This document shows positions 1-6,460 of a stretch of DNA of 9,265 bases, in pieces; within the stretch, counting starts at the first letter, position 1, and the number at the start of each line of letters is the position of its first letter. The notes beneath the pieces were generated by a model. It searched no databases and was not told the origin of the DNA. It saw only the letters and a program-made list of their open reading frames with translations. A program made the position numbers and the translations under genes. Source of the stretch: an uncultured Collinsella sp. (GTDB lineage Bacteria > Actinomycetota > Coriobacteriia > Coriobacteriales > Coriobacteriaceae); NCBI GenBank assembly GCA_900547285.1, contig URGF01000067.1, positions 1 to 9,265 of the forward strand, given 5' to 3'.

Positions 1-204
1 CGTCTCGTAGACCCAGGCCGTGCCGAAAGTGAGGAGAATGGTGTCGGTGCATTTCAGCCGGCGGTGAGCGGCGTCGATGATGCCGTTGAGCGTGTCGAGC
101 ATGTGTCGGCCATCGGTCTCAGAAAGCCGCGAGTGGCATTCGAAGCAGTGCCAGAGGCCGTCGTGCTGGAAGATATCGCGCGGTTCGAAATGGCGGCCGT
201 CGGC
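1..204 (-). other. GSCFA-family fragment fused in frame to PckA
   Basis: The last ~65 readable codons match the middle of GSCFA-family proteins (PF08885, SGNH-hydrolase-like, often near surface-glycan genes). They show a DIFQHDGLWHCFECHS-type block (residues 434-449), a spacer of about 24 residues containing a helix-like LNGIIDAAHRRL stretch, and ILLTFGTAWVYE (480-491). The family's defining N-terminal GSCFA motif with its catalytic Ser is absent, because the PckA sequence occupies that place. Both partners are therefore truncated at the join. The assignment rests on remembered family pattern, with no search run. Confidence 0.7.
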
Positions 205-1476
205 GATGCGCTCACCGAGCATCTTGGCATAGACCATGGGGTCGAGCGGCATAAACGGCTCGCCAAACAGCGAAGAGAACGTGGGCGTGGGCTCGGTGAC
301 GCCGACCTCGGTGCCGGGGATCTTGGCCGTAAAGCCCGTCACGAAGTGGTACATGGCGGCATCGGCCGTCAGGCGTGAGATGGGCGGCAACACGCCAAAG
401 GCGTCGCAGGTCAGGAACAGCACGACGCTTGGAGTGGTGCCCATGCCCTTGGTCCACGCGTTGGGAATGTGTTCCACAGGGTATGCCACGCGTGTGTTGT
501 GCGTGATCGAGATGTCGTCGTAGCTGGGCTTGCGGTTCTCGTCGAGCACCACGTTTTCGCAGATCGCGCCAAAGCGGACAGCGTTGAAGATTTCGGGCTC
601 GTGGAACGCGTCCAGGCCCTCGCATTTGGCGTAGCAGCCACCCTCGATGTTGAAGATGCCCATGTCGGACCAACCGTGCTCGTCGTCGCCGATCAGCAGG
701 CGCGTGGGGTTGGCCGAAAGCGTGGTCTTGCCGGTGCCGGAGAGGCCAAAGAACACGGCGGTCTCATGCGTGACGGGGTCCATACTGGCCGAGCAATGCA
801 TGGGCAGCACGTCGTCCTCGACGGGCAGCAGGTAATTCATGACGCTGAAAATGGACTTTTTGATCTCGCCGGAGTAGCCGGTGCCGGCGACCAGAATCAC
901 GCGCTCCTGGAAGTTAATGACCACGGCGGCGCTGGAGTTGAGGCCCTTGATGGCGGGATCGCACTGGTAGCCCGGCGCGGCGAGCACGCAGAAGTCCGGC
1001 TCGCCGGTGCGTGCGATTTCACGGGCAAGCGGGCGGGCGAGCATCTGCTTAATAAAGAGCGCCTGGCTGGCACGCTCGCAGGCGACAAGCAGACGACGCG
1101 TATGGTTGCGGTCGGCACCGGCCATACCGCGAGTGACGAACACGTCGCGCTCGTTGAGATAGTCGACGATGCCGGCCTTGATGGCCTCGTAGCTCTCGAC
1201 AGACAGCGGGCGGTTGACGGCACCCCAGGCAATCTTGTCGTGAACATCGGGGGTGTCAACGATAAAGCGGTCATTAGGCGAGCGGCCAGTGCGCTCCCCC
1301 GTCTCGATCACCAGCGCGCCGTTGGAGGCCATACGACCTTCGTTGCGACGGATGGCGTGCTCGACGAGCTCGGCTGCCGGCAGGTCGACCAGCAGGCGGG
1401 GCTGGTTCTCGGCAGGATCTTCGACCAGCGTAATGCCAAAGTTGGACAGAACTTCTGCAGGGGTAACACCTGGCAT
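1..1476 (-). CDS. pckA: ATP-dependent PEP carboxykinase, C-terminus replaced by GSCFA sequence (3' end off window)
   Basis: Residues 1-424 are an ATP-type phosphoenolpyruvate carboxykinase (oxaloacetate + ATP to PEP + CO2 + ADP, cytosolic). Visible landmarks are R65 in the TGRSPNDRF block, K206-K207 (GEIKKSIF), metal ligand H227 (LPMHCSAS), the P-loop GLSGTGKTT at 244-252, the kinase-2 acidic pair D264-D265, R329 (NTRVAYP) and VTEPTPTF at 393-400. After GERI (421-424) the family normally continues to an NTGW.G...R..TR block carrying the Arg and Thr that hold ATP. Here it continues instead as a GSCFA-family sequence (residues ~428-492) that is still open at base 1. The ATG at 1476 follows AAAGGAGG (1481-1488) by 4 bases. 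About 110 C-terminal PckA residues are missing, so carboxykinase activity is doubtful. The gene diverges from the flippase. The pckA identity is near certain; whether the fusion is natural, a deletion or an assembly join is unknown. Confidence 0.93.
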   Translation of the reverse strand, partial: MPGVTPAEVLSNFGITLVEDPAENQPRLLVDLPAAELVEHAIRRNEGRMASNGALVIETGERTGRSPNDRFIVDTPDVHDKIAWGAVNRPLSVESYEAIKAGIVDYLNERDVFVTRGMAGADRNHTRRLLVACERASQALFIKQMLARPLAREIARTGEPDFCVLAAPGYQCDPAIKGLNSSAAVVINFQERVILVAGTGYSGEIKKSIFSVMNYLLPVEDDVLPMHCSASMDPVTHETAVFFGLSGTGKTTLSANPTRLLIGDDEHGWSDMGIFNIEGGCYAKCEGLDAFHEPEIFNAVRFGAICENVVLDENRKPSYDDISITHNTRVAYPVEHIPNAWTKGMGTTPSVVLFLTCDAFGVLPPISRLTADAAMYHFVTGFTAKIPGTEVGVTEPTPTFSSLFGEPFMPLDPMVYAKMLGERIADGRHFEPRDIFQHDGLWHCFECHSRLSETDGRHMLDTLNGIIDAAHRRLKCTDTILLTFGTAWVYET

Positions 1477-1517
1477 GGGGCCTCCTTTAAAAGCGCGACA
1501 CGTGGACGAGGCGCGCA

Positions 1518-1533
1518 CTTTACTCACGTAAAG
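1518..1533. promoter_or_regulatory. 6-bp inverted repeat in the pckA leader
   Basis: CTTTAC at 1518-1523 and GTAAAG at 1528-1533 are perfect arms around TCAC. The site lies 42 bases upstream of the pckA start codon, between that start and the larger palindrome at 1551. It could be an operator half or an mRNA hairpin. No function can be assigned. Confidence 0.3.
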
Positions 1534-1550
1534 CCCGTTGTACCCGATAT

Positions 1551-1566
1551 GCAAAAACGTTTTTGC
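1551..1566. promoter_or_regulatory. Perfect 16-bp palindrome, candidate operator of pckA
   Basis: GCAAAAACGTTTTTGC is fully self-complementary with a central CG, the design typical of LacI-family operators (including CcpA cre and PurR sites). It lies 75 bases upstream of the pckA ATG. Carbon-source control of PEP carboxykinase is common, so a sugar- or catabolite-responsive repressor site is plausible. The flippase start is about 260 bases away on the other side. The palindrome is seen directly; the regulator is inferred. Confidence 0.5.
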
Positions 1567-1634
1567 GGCAACGGCGAAGCGCCCGCCCAACGGTCAAAAA
1601 TCGCACGCAAGCGGCCTAGTCGTTAGGGACACTC

Positions 1635-1769
1635 TTGAACAGGCAACAACCAAGGAGCGACCCCGGATGCCGGCACTTAGGGACGTTCCCAAAGTGCCGG
1701 CACATAAGGAACGTCCCCAAATGCCGTCTACTGAATGGCGCCGCCGAAATTATCGAACAACCTGTTCAA
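1635..1769. repeat. Possible miniature element bounded by 9-bp inverted repeats
   Basis: TTGAACAGG at 1635-1643 and CCTGTTCAA at 1761-1769 are exact inverted copies 117 bases apart, and they enclose the 27-bp palindromic repeats. The spacing and non-coding content resemble a miniature inverted-repeat element. No target-site duplication is evident, so this remains tentative. The 352-base divergent gap 1477-1828 holds this element, the pckA palindromes and the flippase promoter; I see no gene in it. Confidence 0.3.
1668..1726. repeat. Two 27-bp palindromic repeat units plus a partial third
   Basis: Units start with TGCCGGCAC at 1668 and 1695, and a partial TGCCG starts at 1722, a 27-base period. 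The units are also mutually inverted: GGGACGTTCC (1680-1689) is the exact reverse complement of GGAACGTCCC (1708-1717). The central GTGCCGGCAC (1694-1703) is a perfect palindrome. Together 1680-1717 form a 10-bp outer and 5-bp inner stem separated by 4+4 unpaired bases. TTAGGGAC also occurs at 1623-1630, a possible decayed unit. This is the look of a REP-like dispersed repeat. Confidence 0.65.
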
Positions 1770-1794
1770 AAACACGAACGAACACCGTCGCGTC

Positions 1795-1800
1795 TATACT
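1795..1800 (+). promoter_or_regulatory. -10 box for the flippase gene
   Basis: TATACT matches the sigma-70 -10 consensus at five of six positions and lies 28 bases upstream of the TTG start. No convincing -35 hexamer is present 16-18 bases before it, so this is a partial promoter call. Confidence 0.4.
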
Positions 1801-1828
1801 AGAGCGCAGCAATAGAAAGGACTCCGCT

Positions 1829-3409
1829 TTGAGCATCACGCCCATCGATAGCATTCGCCGCGCCATCGCCCGCCGCAACGGCGTCTCCAACCCCGCTGCA
1901 TCGAGAGACGGCGCCGCGAAGGCCCAGGGCGGCCGCATCGAGAACGGCCTCTTCCCTGCCTCGCACACTGCCGAGGAACTCGCACGCATCCAAGAGCTGA
2001 GTCAGCGCAACGCCGGCGGGCCCGATAGCAGCCAAGCCACACGTCGCCGGCGCGAACGCGATCGCAAGCCCGGCCCCGTCCGCCGCATGGTCAACGCTTG
2101 GTGGAACCGTCTGCTCGGCGCCGTCTACGGCGGCGGCTTCTCCACACAAGAAGCCGAGTACGAAGATCACGCCACCCGTCGCGACTACCTTTGGAATACC
2201 CTGGGCACCGCCGTGTGGGGCATGGTGTTTCCGTTGCTCACCATCGTGTCTACGCAGCTCGTGGGCGCCGAAGAGGCTGGCAAATTCTCCATCGCCTTTG
2301 TCACCGGCACGCTCATCATGATCGCGTGCAACTACGGCGTGCGCAATTTCCAGGTCTCAGACATCGACGAAAAGACGTCCTTTGCCTCTTACCAGCTCAA
2401 CCGCTGGATCTGCGGAGCGCTCGCGCTGGCATGCGGCCTGGTATACAGCAGCGCCCGCGGCTACGATGCGCAGATGGCCACAATCGGCCTGGGCGTCTAC
2501 CTGTATAAGGCGATCGACGGCATTGCCGACGTGTACGAGGGCCGCCTGCAGCAGGCCGACAAACTCTACCTGGCCGGCATGAGCCAAACGCTACGATCCG
2601 TCGGCGTCATCGCGGTCTTTAGCGTGGCACTGTTCCTCACGCGCAGCATGCCCATCGCGGCCATGGCCATGGGTGTCACCGCGATCGCCTCGCTCGTGCT
2701 GGTCACCGCGCCGCTCACCCTGCTCGAAACCGAAAAATCGCGCCGCGTGAGCCTGCGCGAGGTCGGTCACCTGTTTATCCAGTGCGCCCCGCTTTTTGGC
2801 GCGCTGTTCCTGTTCAACCTTATCGAGAGCATGCCCAAGTTCGTGATGGAAGGCACGCTGGCCTACAAGTATCAGCTGTACTTTAATGCCCTGTTCTTTC
2901 CAGCGCAGGCCATTTTGCTGAGCATTGGATTTATCTATAAACCGCAGCTCCTGCGCTTGTCGAGCATTTGGGCTAATCCTCGCAAGCGTCGTCGCTTTGA
3001 CCTGATTATTGTTGCCGTTATGGCGCTGATCGTGGTCATCACCGGCGTGTGCGCCGCATTTATGGCAGGTCCCGGTATTCCCCTCATGAGCTTTATGTAC
3101 GGCCTCAGCTTTGAACGCTACCGTACGCTGGCGCTGCTGATGGTCGTCGCCGGCGGCGTCACCGCGGCCATCGACTTTATCTACGCCATCATCACGGTGC
3201 TGCGCCACGCTGGAGACGTCACCAAGATCTACCTGATCTGCTTCGCCGTAAGCGTGGTGCTGCCGGTGATCCTGATTAAGCTACTGGGTCTGATGGGCGC
3301 TGTAGTGAGCTACCTAGCCATCATGGCCCTACTCCTGGTGCTGCTGATTATCGAATACGCCCACATCCGCCAACGCATCGAGCGCGACCGCAACCCCTAC
3401 GGCGCCTAA
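1829..3409 (+). CDS. Polysaccharide/lipid-linked oligosaccharide flippase-like membrane protein
   Basis: The protein has 526 residues. An unusually long, basic, probably disordered cytosolic N-terminus (~1-118, rich in Arg, Gly, Ala) precedes about 12 hydrophobic segments: roughly 120-145, 150-175, 185-207, 213-235, 245-270, 271-296, 310-335, 345-370, 390-416, 430-460, 470-490 and 491-512. The last is followed by a short charged tail ending NPYGA. The topology, the VYEGRLQQADKL-type loop after segment 4 and the size fit the MOP-superfamily polysaccharide exporters (Wzx-like), which flip undecaprenyl-linked repeat units across the membrane. I chose TTG at 1829 because AAAGGA (1816-1821) sits 7 bases before it; the frame is open further upstream to 1538, but through palindromic repeats with no ribosome site. 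No glycosyltransferase or polymerase lies beside it, so the substrate is unknown. A MATE-type or other MOP exporter is possible. Confidence 0.8.
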   Translation: MSITPIDSIRRAIARRNGVSNPAASRDGAAKAQGGRIENGLFPASHTAEELARIQELSQRNAGGPDSSQATRRRRERDRKPGPVRRMVNAWWNRLLGAVYGGGFSTQEAEYEDHATRRDYLWNTLGTAVWGMVFPLLTIVSTQLVGAEEAGKFSIAFVTGTLIMIACNYGVRNFQVSDIDEKTSFASYQLNRWICGALALACGLVYSSARGYDAQMATIGLGVYLYKAIDGIADVYEGRLQQADKLYLAGMSQTLRSVGVIAVFSVALFLTRSMPIAAMAMGVTAIASLVLVTAPLTLLETEKSRRVSLREVGHLFIQCAPLFGALFLFNLIESMPKFVMEGTLAYKYQLYFNALFFPAQAILLSIGFIYKPQLLRLSSIWANPRKRRRFDLIIVAVMALIVVITGVCAAFMAGPGIPLMSFMYGLSFERYRTLALLMVVAGGVTAAIDFIYAIITVLRHAGDVTKIYLICFAVSVVLPVILIKLLGLMGAVVSYLAIMALLLVLLIIEYAHIRQRIERDRNPYGA

Positions 3410-3464
3410 TTCGAATCAATTTGAAGAAAAGAAACGTCGATGTTTTGGCACCGACAGCGAGCAG

Positions 3465-3556
3465 TCTCGAAGTGCCCCAGGTTGGCGCGAAGGAGGAGCG
3501 ACGCGTACTTCTGTACGCGAGCGACGGTTTGAGCGACAAGGTGGGGTGCTTCGGGG
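3465..3556 (+). other. Foldable RNA-like element between convergent genes
   Basis: CGAAGTGCCCCA (3468-3479) pairs along 12 positions with TGGGGTGCTTCG (3542-3553) if two G-U pairs are allowed on the plus-strand transcript; the minus strand would have A-C mismatches there. Pairs 3465-3556, 3466-3555 and 3467-3554 (two of them G-U) extend it. Inside is a perfect 7-bp hairpin, CGCGTAC-TTCT-GTACGCG (3502-3519). GAGCGAC occurs three times (3496, 3519, 3531). The element follows the flippase stop by 55 bases. It could be a 3'-UTR structure, a small RNA or a dispersed repeat. No known RNA family is recognised. Confidence 0.4.
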
Positions 3557-3575
3557 CTGCGCAGCGTCAACGTGA

Positions 3576-3597
3576 CCGCCGTTCGGTAGAACGGCGG
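3576..3597 (-). terminator. 9-bp stem-loop after the phosphoesterase gene
   Basis: CCGCCGTTC (3576-3584) and GAACGGCGG (3589-3597) are perfect arms around a 4-base loop. On the minus strand the hairpin starts 7 bases after the stop codon of the phosphoesterase. Neither side has a T-run, so it may end or protect transcripts without being a classical intrinsic terminator. It can act on both convergent transcripts. Confidence 0.5.
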
Positions 3598-3604
3598 AAC
3601 AAGG

Positions 3605-4444
3605 TTATTCTCCAGGGTTGATGTTCGCATAGAACTCCGCCCCGTCGTCCAGACGCAGGATACCGACGCGACCGAACTCGGAGCCGGTGGCGGCAGCGCA
3701 GTCGATGTCGATGCGATCGGGCACACCGGCGGCATCCTCGCCGCCCAGGCGCACGATCTGCCCGCGGCCCGACTCCTCATCGAGCCCCGCAAGACCACCG
3801 ACCTCGCAATAACGCCCGAGCGACACCGTTGGCGTGTGACCGCTCACCACGACCGGACCCTTGCCCTCGGCAGAAAGCAGCCCGGTCGGCGCATCCCAAT
3901 AGCCGTGACGAATCCACAGCAGGTCATCGGCCGACTGCACCGCGAGCATCTGCTGCAGCAGCTCGCGATCGGCACCCACCGCTCCAACGCCATCGGCACA
4001 ATCGACGCCATGCTCAAGCAAAAACGCGCGCGCCGCCTTCATCTCGATTCCAGCATGTACCAGCAGATACGGGCGCTCCTCGGTCTCGGCCACCGCGTAG
4101 AGCGGCAGCGCGGCCATCCATCGCACGAGCTCCTCGTATGCGTCAAATTCCATGTCGTTGAGCTGCTCGCGCGTCGTCCAGCCACCGTTGATATCCCAGG
4201 TCTCGGCATCGAGCGGATCCTGGCCAATGATGGCATCGAGCATGATCTGCTCGTGATTACCCTTGAGCACGCGGGCGTTGGGCAGCGAGCGCACGAGCTT
4301 AATAACGCCGACCGGATCGGGCCCGCGATCGATCATGTCGCCCAACACGTACAGCGTGTCGTCGGACGTCAACGAAATCTTGGACAGGGCCTCGTCAAGC
4401 GCACGCACGTGCCCGTGAGCATCAGATGTCACATAGATCGCCAT
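3605..4444 (-). CDS. PPP-type metallophosphoesterase (calcineurin-like)
   Basis: This 279-residue cytosolic hydrolase carries the full two-metal PPP signature: D8-A-H10-G (DAHGH), GDMIDRG at 35-41 with D36, GNHE at 62-65 with N63-H64, H130 in LLVHAG, and H203 in VSGHTP. DLLWIRHGYW (174-183) is also typical of bacterial PPP serine/threonine phosphatases and of ApaH/PrpE-like symmetric dinucleoside tetraphosphatases. Family knowledge supports phosphoester hydrolysis with Mn or Fe; the substrate, phosphoprotein or Ap4A-type nucleotide, cannot be told from sequence. The ATG at 4444 follows AAGGAG (4454-4459) by 9 bases. The gene is monocistronic, convergent with the flippase and divergent from the antiporter. 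No signal peptide or membrane segment is seen. Confidence 0.88.
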   Translation of the reverse strand: MAIYVTSDAHGHVRALDEALSKISLTSDDTLYVLGDMIDRGPDPVGVIKLVRSLPNARVLKGNHEQIMLDAIIGQDPLDAETWDINGGWTTREQLNDMEFDAYEELVRWMAALPLYAVAETEERPYLLVHAGIEMKAARAFLLEHGVDCADGVGAVGADRELLQQMLAVQSADDLLWIRHGYWDAPTGLLSAEGKGPVVVSGHTPTVSLGRYCEVGGLAGLDEESGRGQIVRLGGEDAAGVPDRIDIDCAAATGSEFGRVGILRLDDGAEFYANINPGE

Positions 4445-4462
4445 GGTACGCCTCTCCTTGCA

Positions 4463-4487
4463 TTGCGGCCAAAGCCCGGCGCCGCAA
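4463..4487 (-). promoter_or_regulatory. Hairpin in the 5' leader of the phosphoesterase mRNA
   Basis: TTGCGGC (4463-4469) and GCCGCAA (4481-4487) are perfect 7-base arms around an 11-base loop. On the minus transcript the hairpin ends 3 bases before the AAGGAG ribosome site, close enough to affect initiation. An imperfect palindrome, AACTTCAA-G-TTGAACTT (4492-4508), lies just upstream of it. Confidence 0.35.
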
Positions 4488-4519
4488 CTAAAACTTCAAG
4501 TTGAACTTAAACGTTACCC

Positions 4520-4548
4520 ATTGTACTCCGTTGCAATAAAGCTGGAAA
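4520..4548 (-). promoter_or_regulatory. Promoter of the phosphoesterase gene
   Basis: On the minus strand TTTCCA (4548-4543, four of six -35 matches) is followed by a 17-base spacer and TACAAT (4525-4520, five of six -10 matches). Transcription would begin near 4513, leaving a leader of about 70 bases. A 5-bp inverted repeat, GGAAA-GGG-TTTCC (4544-4556), overlaps the -35 hexamer and could bind a repressor. Confidence 0.5.
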
Positions 4549-4568
4549 GGGTTTCCGAGCAGAGGCAA

Positions 4569-4583
4569 AGACGGCAGCCGTCT
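4569..4583. promoter_or_regulatory. 15-bp palindrome between the divergent promoters
   Basis: AGACGGC-A-GCCGTCT is a perfect 7-bp inverted repeat about one central base. It lies between the phosphoesterase promoter and the antiporter start, roughly 115 bases upstream of the latter. Downstream, TACAAA (4638-4643) is a possible -10 for the antiporter, but I find no -35 at the right distance. The palindrome is a candidate operator with no known regulator. Confidence 0.35.
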
Positions 4584-4697
4584 ATGACGATATCGCGCAC
4601 GCCCGCAATCCAACCCCATAAACCCACCATCTTTGGGTACAAATAACCGCAGACAACTGACCGTGCCACGCCAACCACCCAGGAGCGGACACCATCC

Positions 4698-6299
4698 ATG
4701 AACCAGATCCTTCTCTTTATCGGCCTCGTTATTATTCTGTGCCTGACCATCAAGCCCGTCGGCAAAAAACTCCCCTTCCCCACCCTGCTTATCTTTATCG
4801 CGCTCGGCATGCTGTTGGGCGTCAACGGCCCGGCGCATATCGACTTTAGCGACTACGCACTCACCGAAACCGTCTGCAGCACGGCGCTATTGTTCATCAT
4901 GTTCTACGGCGGCTTTAACACCAACATAGACCGCGCCAAGCCCGTCGCCGCGCCGGCGGTGCTGCTGAGCACGCTCGGCGTCGTCATCACCGCAGGCATC
5001 ACCGGCGTGTTCGCCCACTTTGTGCTGGGCTTCGACTGGATCGGCGGCCTGCTGCTGGGATCGGTCGTGGCGTCCACCGACGCGGCCAGCGTCTTTAGCG
5101 TTCTGCGCGAGCACAGCCTTTCGCTGAGGGGCGGCACCGACTCGCTGCTCGAGGTCGAATCGGGCTCCAACGACCCCGTCGCCTACATGCTCACCGCCGT
5201 GCTCGCGACCCTCGCGGCGGGCGGCAATATCGACATTCCCGTGCTGCTGACCAAGCAGGTCATCCTGGGCGTGGGGTTGGGCCTTGCCATCGGCTGGACA
5301 TCCAGCCGTCTGATTGAGCGCGCACACGCAACGGCCGAAGGCGCGCAGACCATCTTCTTGTTCGCCGTGGCCATCGTCGCCTACGCGCTGCCGAGCTACC
5401 TGGGCGGCAACGGCTTTTTGGCCGTATACCTTGCAGGCATTGTGCTGGGCGCAAGCGACATCACCGGTAAGGTCGAGATGGCGCACTTCTTCGACACCCT
5501 CACCGAGATGGCAGAGATGACCATCTTCTTCTTGCTCGGCCTGCTCGTAACGCCCGCACGCCTGCCGCAGATGCTGCTGCCGGGCCTGGCGCTCATGGCG
5601 TTCATGCTCTTCGTGAGCCGCCCCATCGCCGTCGGCGTGCTCCTAGCGCCCTTTAAGACGAATCCCAGCCAGGTCGCGCTCGTAAGCTGGGCGGGCCTGC
5701 GCGGAGCAGCTTCGGTCGTCTTTAGTCTCTTTGCCGTGGTGGCCGGCGTTCCCGGCGGACACGACCTATTTGACCTGGTGTTTGTGATTGCCGCGTCGAG
5801 CATCGTGGTGCAGGGCTCGCTGCTGCCGGCGGTGGCGAAGAAGCTCGATATGATCGATGCGACCGGCGACGTGCGCCGCACCTTTAACGACTACCGCGAC
5901 GAGGACGGCATGTCGTTTGTAAAGCTCAAGGTGGGCGCTGGCCATCCGTTTGCCGGACGCTCGCTCGCGGACATTGGCAGCGCGACGGACATGCTCGTGG
6001 TCCTGGTGCTGCGCGACGGGGCGCATCCGGTACTGCCCAATGGCGACACCGTGATCCAGGAAGGCGATCTGCTGGTGATGGCCGCCCCAACGTTCGAAGA
6101 GCGTGCCGAGGTTACGCTGCGCGAGGTCACCGTGACGCCCCACGGTCGCCTGGCCGGTCAGCGCCTGCGCGACGTGCCGCAGGGCAAGCACCCGTTTATT
6201 GTGGTAATGCTCAAGCGCGAAGGCCAGACGATCATCCCAGACGGCGACACCCAAGTCCAACCCGGCGACGAAGCCGTCATCGCCACGCTGGCGTCGTAG
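4698..6299 (+). CDS. CPA1-family K+(Na+)/H+ antiporter with tandem RCK_C domains (NhaP2/CvrA-like)
   Basis: The protein has 533 residues. About 12-13 hydrophobic segments (residues ~3-390) carry the CPA1 landmarks: STDAASVFSVLRE with D128, ESGSNDP at 154-160 with the ion-binding N158-D159 pair, and SWAGLRGAAS around 330-339 with R335. Two cytosolic RCK_C (TrkA-C)-like domains follow: ~403-465 (SFVKLKV, GDLLVMAAP) and ~477-533 (TVTPHG, GDEAVIATL). They belong to the family of ligand-gated regulatory modules found on potassium transporters. The role is likely cation/proton exchange for pH and K+ homeostasis. The architecture resembles NhaP2/CvrA, but ion selectivity is not readable. The ATG at 4698 follows AGGAG (4681-4685) by 12 bases, a rather long spacing; I see no better in-frame start. 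The gene stands alone, divergent from the phosphoesterase. Confidence 0.88.
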   Translation: MNQILLFIGLVIILCLTIKPVGKKLPFPTLLIFIALGMLLGVNGPAHIDFSDYALTETVCSTALLFIMFYGGFNTNIDRAKPVAAPAVLLSTLGVVITAGITGVFAHFVLGFDWIGGLLLGSVVASTDAASVFSVLREHSLSLRGGTDSLLEVESGSNDPVAYMLTAVLATLAAGGNIDIPVLLTKQVILGVGLGLAIGWTSSRLIERAHATAEGAQTIFLFAVAIVAYALPSYLGGNGFLAVYLAGIVLGASDITGKVEMAHFFDTLTEMAEMTIFFLLGLLVTPARLPQMLLPGLALMAFMLFVSRPIAVGVLLAPFKTNPSQVALVSWAGLRGAASVVFSLFAVVAGVPGGHDLFDLVFVIAASSIVVQGSLLPAVAKKLDMIDATGDVRRTFNDYRDEDGMSFVKLKVGAGHPFAGRSLADIGSATDMLVVLVLRDGAHPVLPNGDTVIQEGDLLVMAAPTFEERAEVTLREVTVTPHGRLAGQRLRDVPQGKHPFIVVMLKREGQTIIPDGDTQVQPGDEAVIATLAS

Positions 6300-6313
6300 T
6301 GACCAGGGGTTAG

Positions 6314-6391
6314 CTAATTTGCGACGAAGAAATCAAGCGCCTAGAGAACCTCATGCCTTCGCTCGCAGATTTGGATTTGCCCGAGGAGTAA
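6314..6391 (+). other. Short coding-like remnant
   Basis: Between the antiporter stop and the serC promoter one frame reads, after a TAG at 6311-6313, as 25 residues containing DEEIKRLENLMP and LADLDLPEE before TAA (6389-6391). The composition (Glu, Leu, Asp-rich, amphipathic) resembles a protein C-terminus. There is no ATG, GTG or TTG start with a ribosome site in frame; the only ATG (6353) is internal. It may be the tail of a deleted gene or chance. The rest of 6300-6460 shows nothing else. Confidence 0.25.
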
Positions 6392-6460
6392 AGCACCCCT
6401 CCCCCATGTAACCATCCTGTAAATCATAGCGGCGCAGTCGAGTTTTACCGAGATGCGGTC

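Noticed and set aside
469..1626. Long plus-strand open frame opposite pckA (385 codons)
   Set aside because: It is the antisense shadow of pckA, whose minus-strand product carries every family motif; the plus-strand reading has no ribosome site and no recognisable domain.
1754..1768. LexA-like box CGAAC-AACCT-GTTCA near the flippase promoter
   Set aside because: The arms match, but the spacer is 5 bases rather than the 4 of the Gram-positive LexA site, and the gene is not a DNA-damage gene.
1620..1780. CRISPR array
   Set aside because: Only two 27-base units, directly abutting with no spacers, and no cas genes.
1538..1828. In-frame upstream extension of the flippase to an ATG at 1538
   Set aside because: It would translate the palindromic repeats and pass through the promoter region, has no ribosome site, and the TTG at 1829 has a well-placed AAAGGA.
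3406..3798. 130-codon minus-strand open frame crossing the convergent spacer
   Set aside because: Half of it lies in another frame of the phosphoesterase and the rest crosses the stem-loop and structured element; it has no start signal.
4584..4697. c-di-AMP (ydaO-type) riboswitch before the antiporter
   Set aside because: The leader is short and I do not see the conserved ydaO core motifs; only a weak -10 and small hairpins are present.
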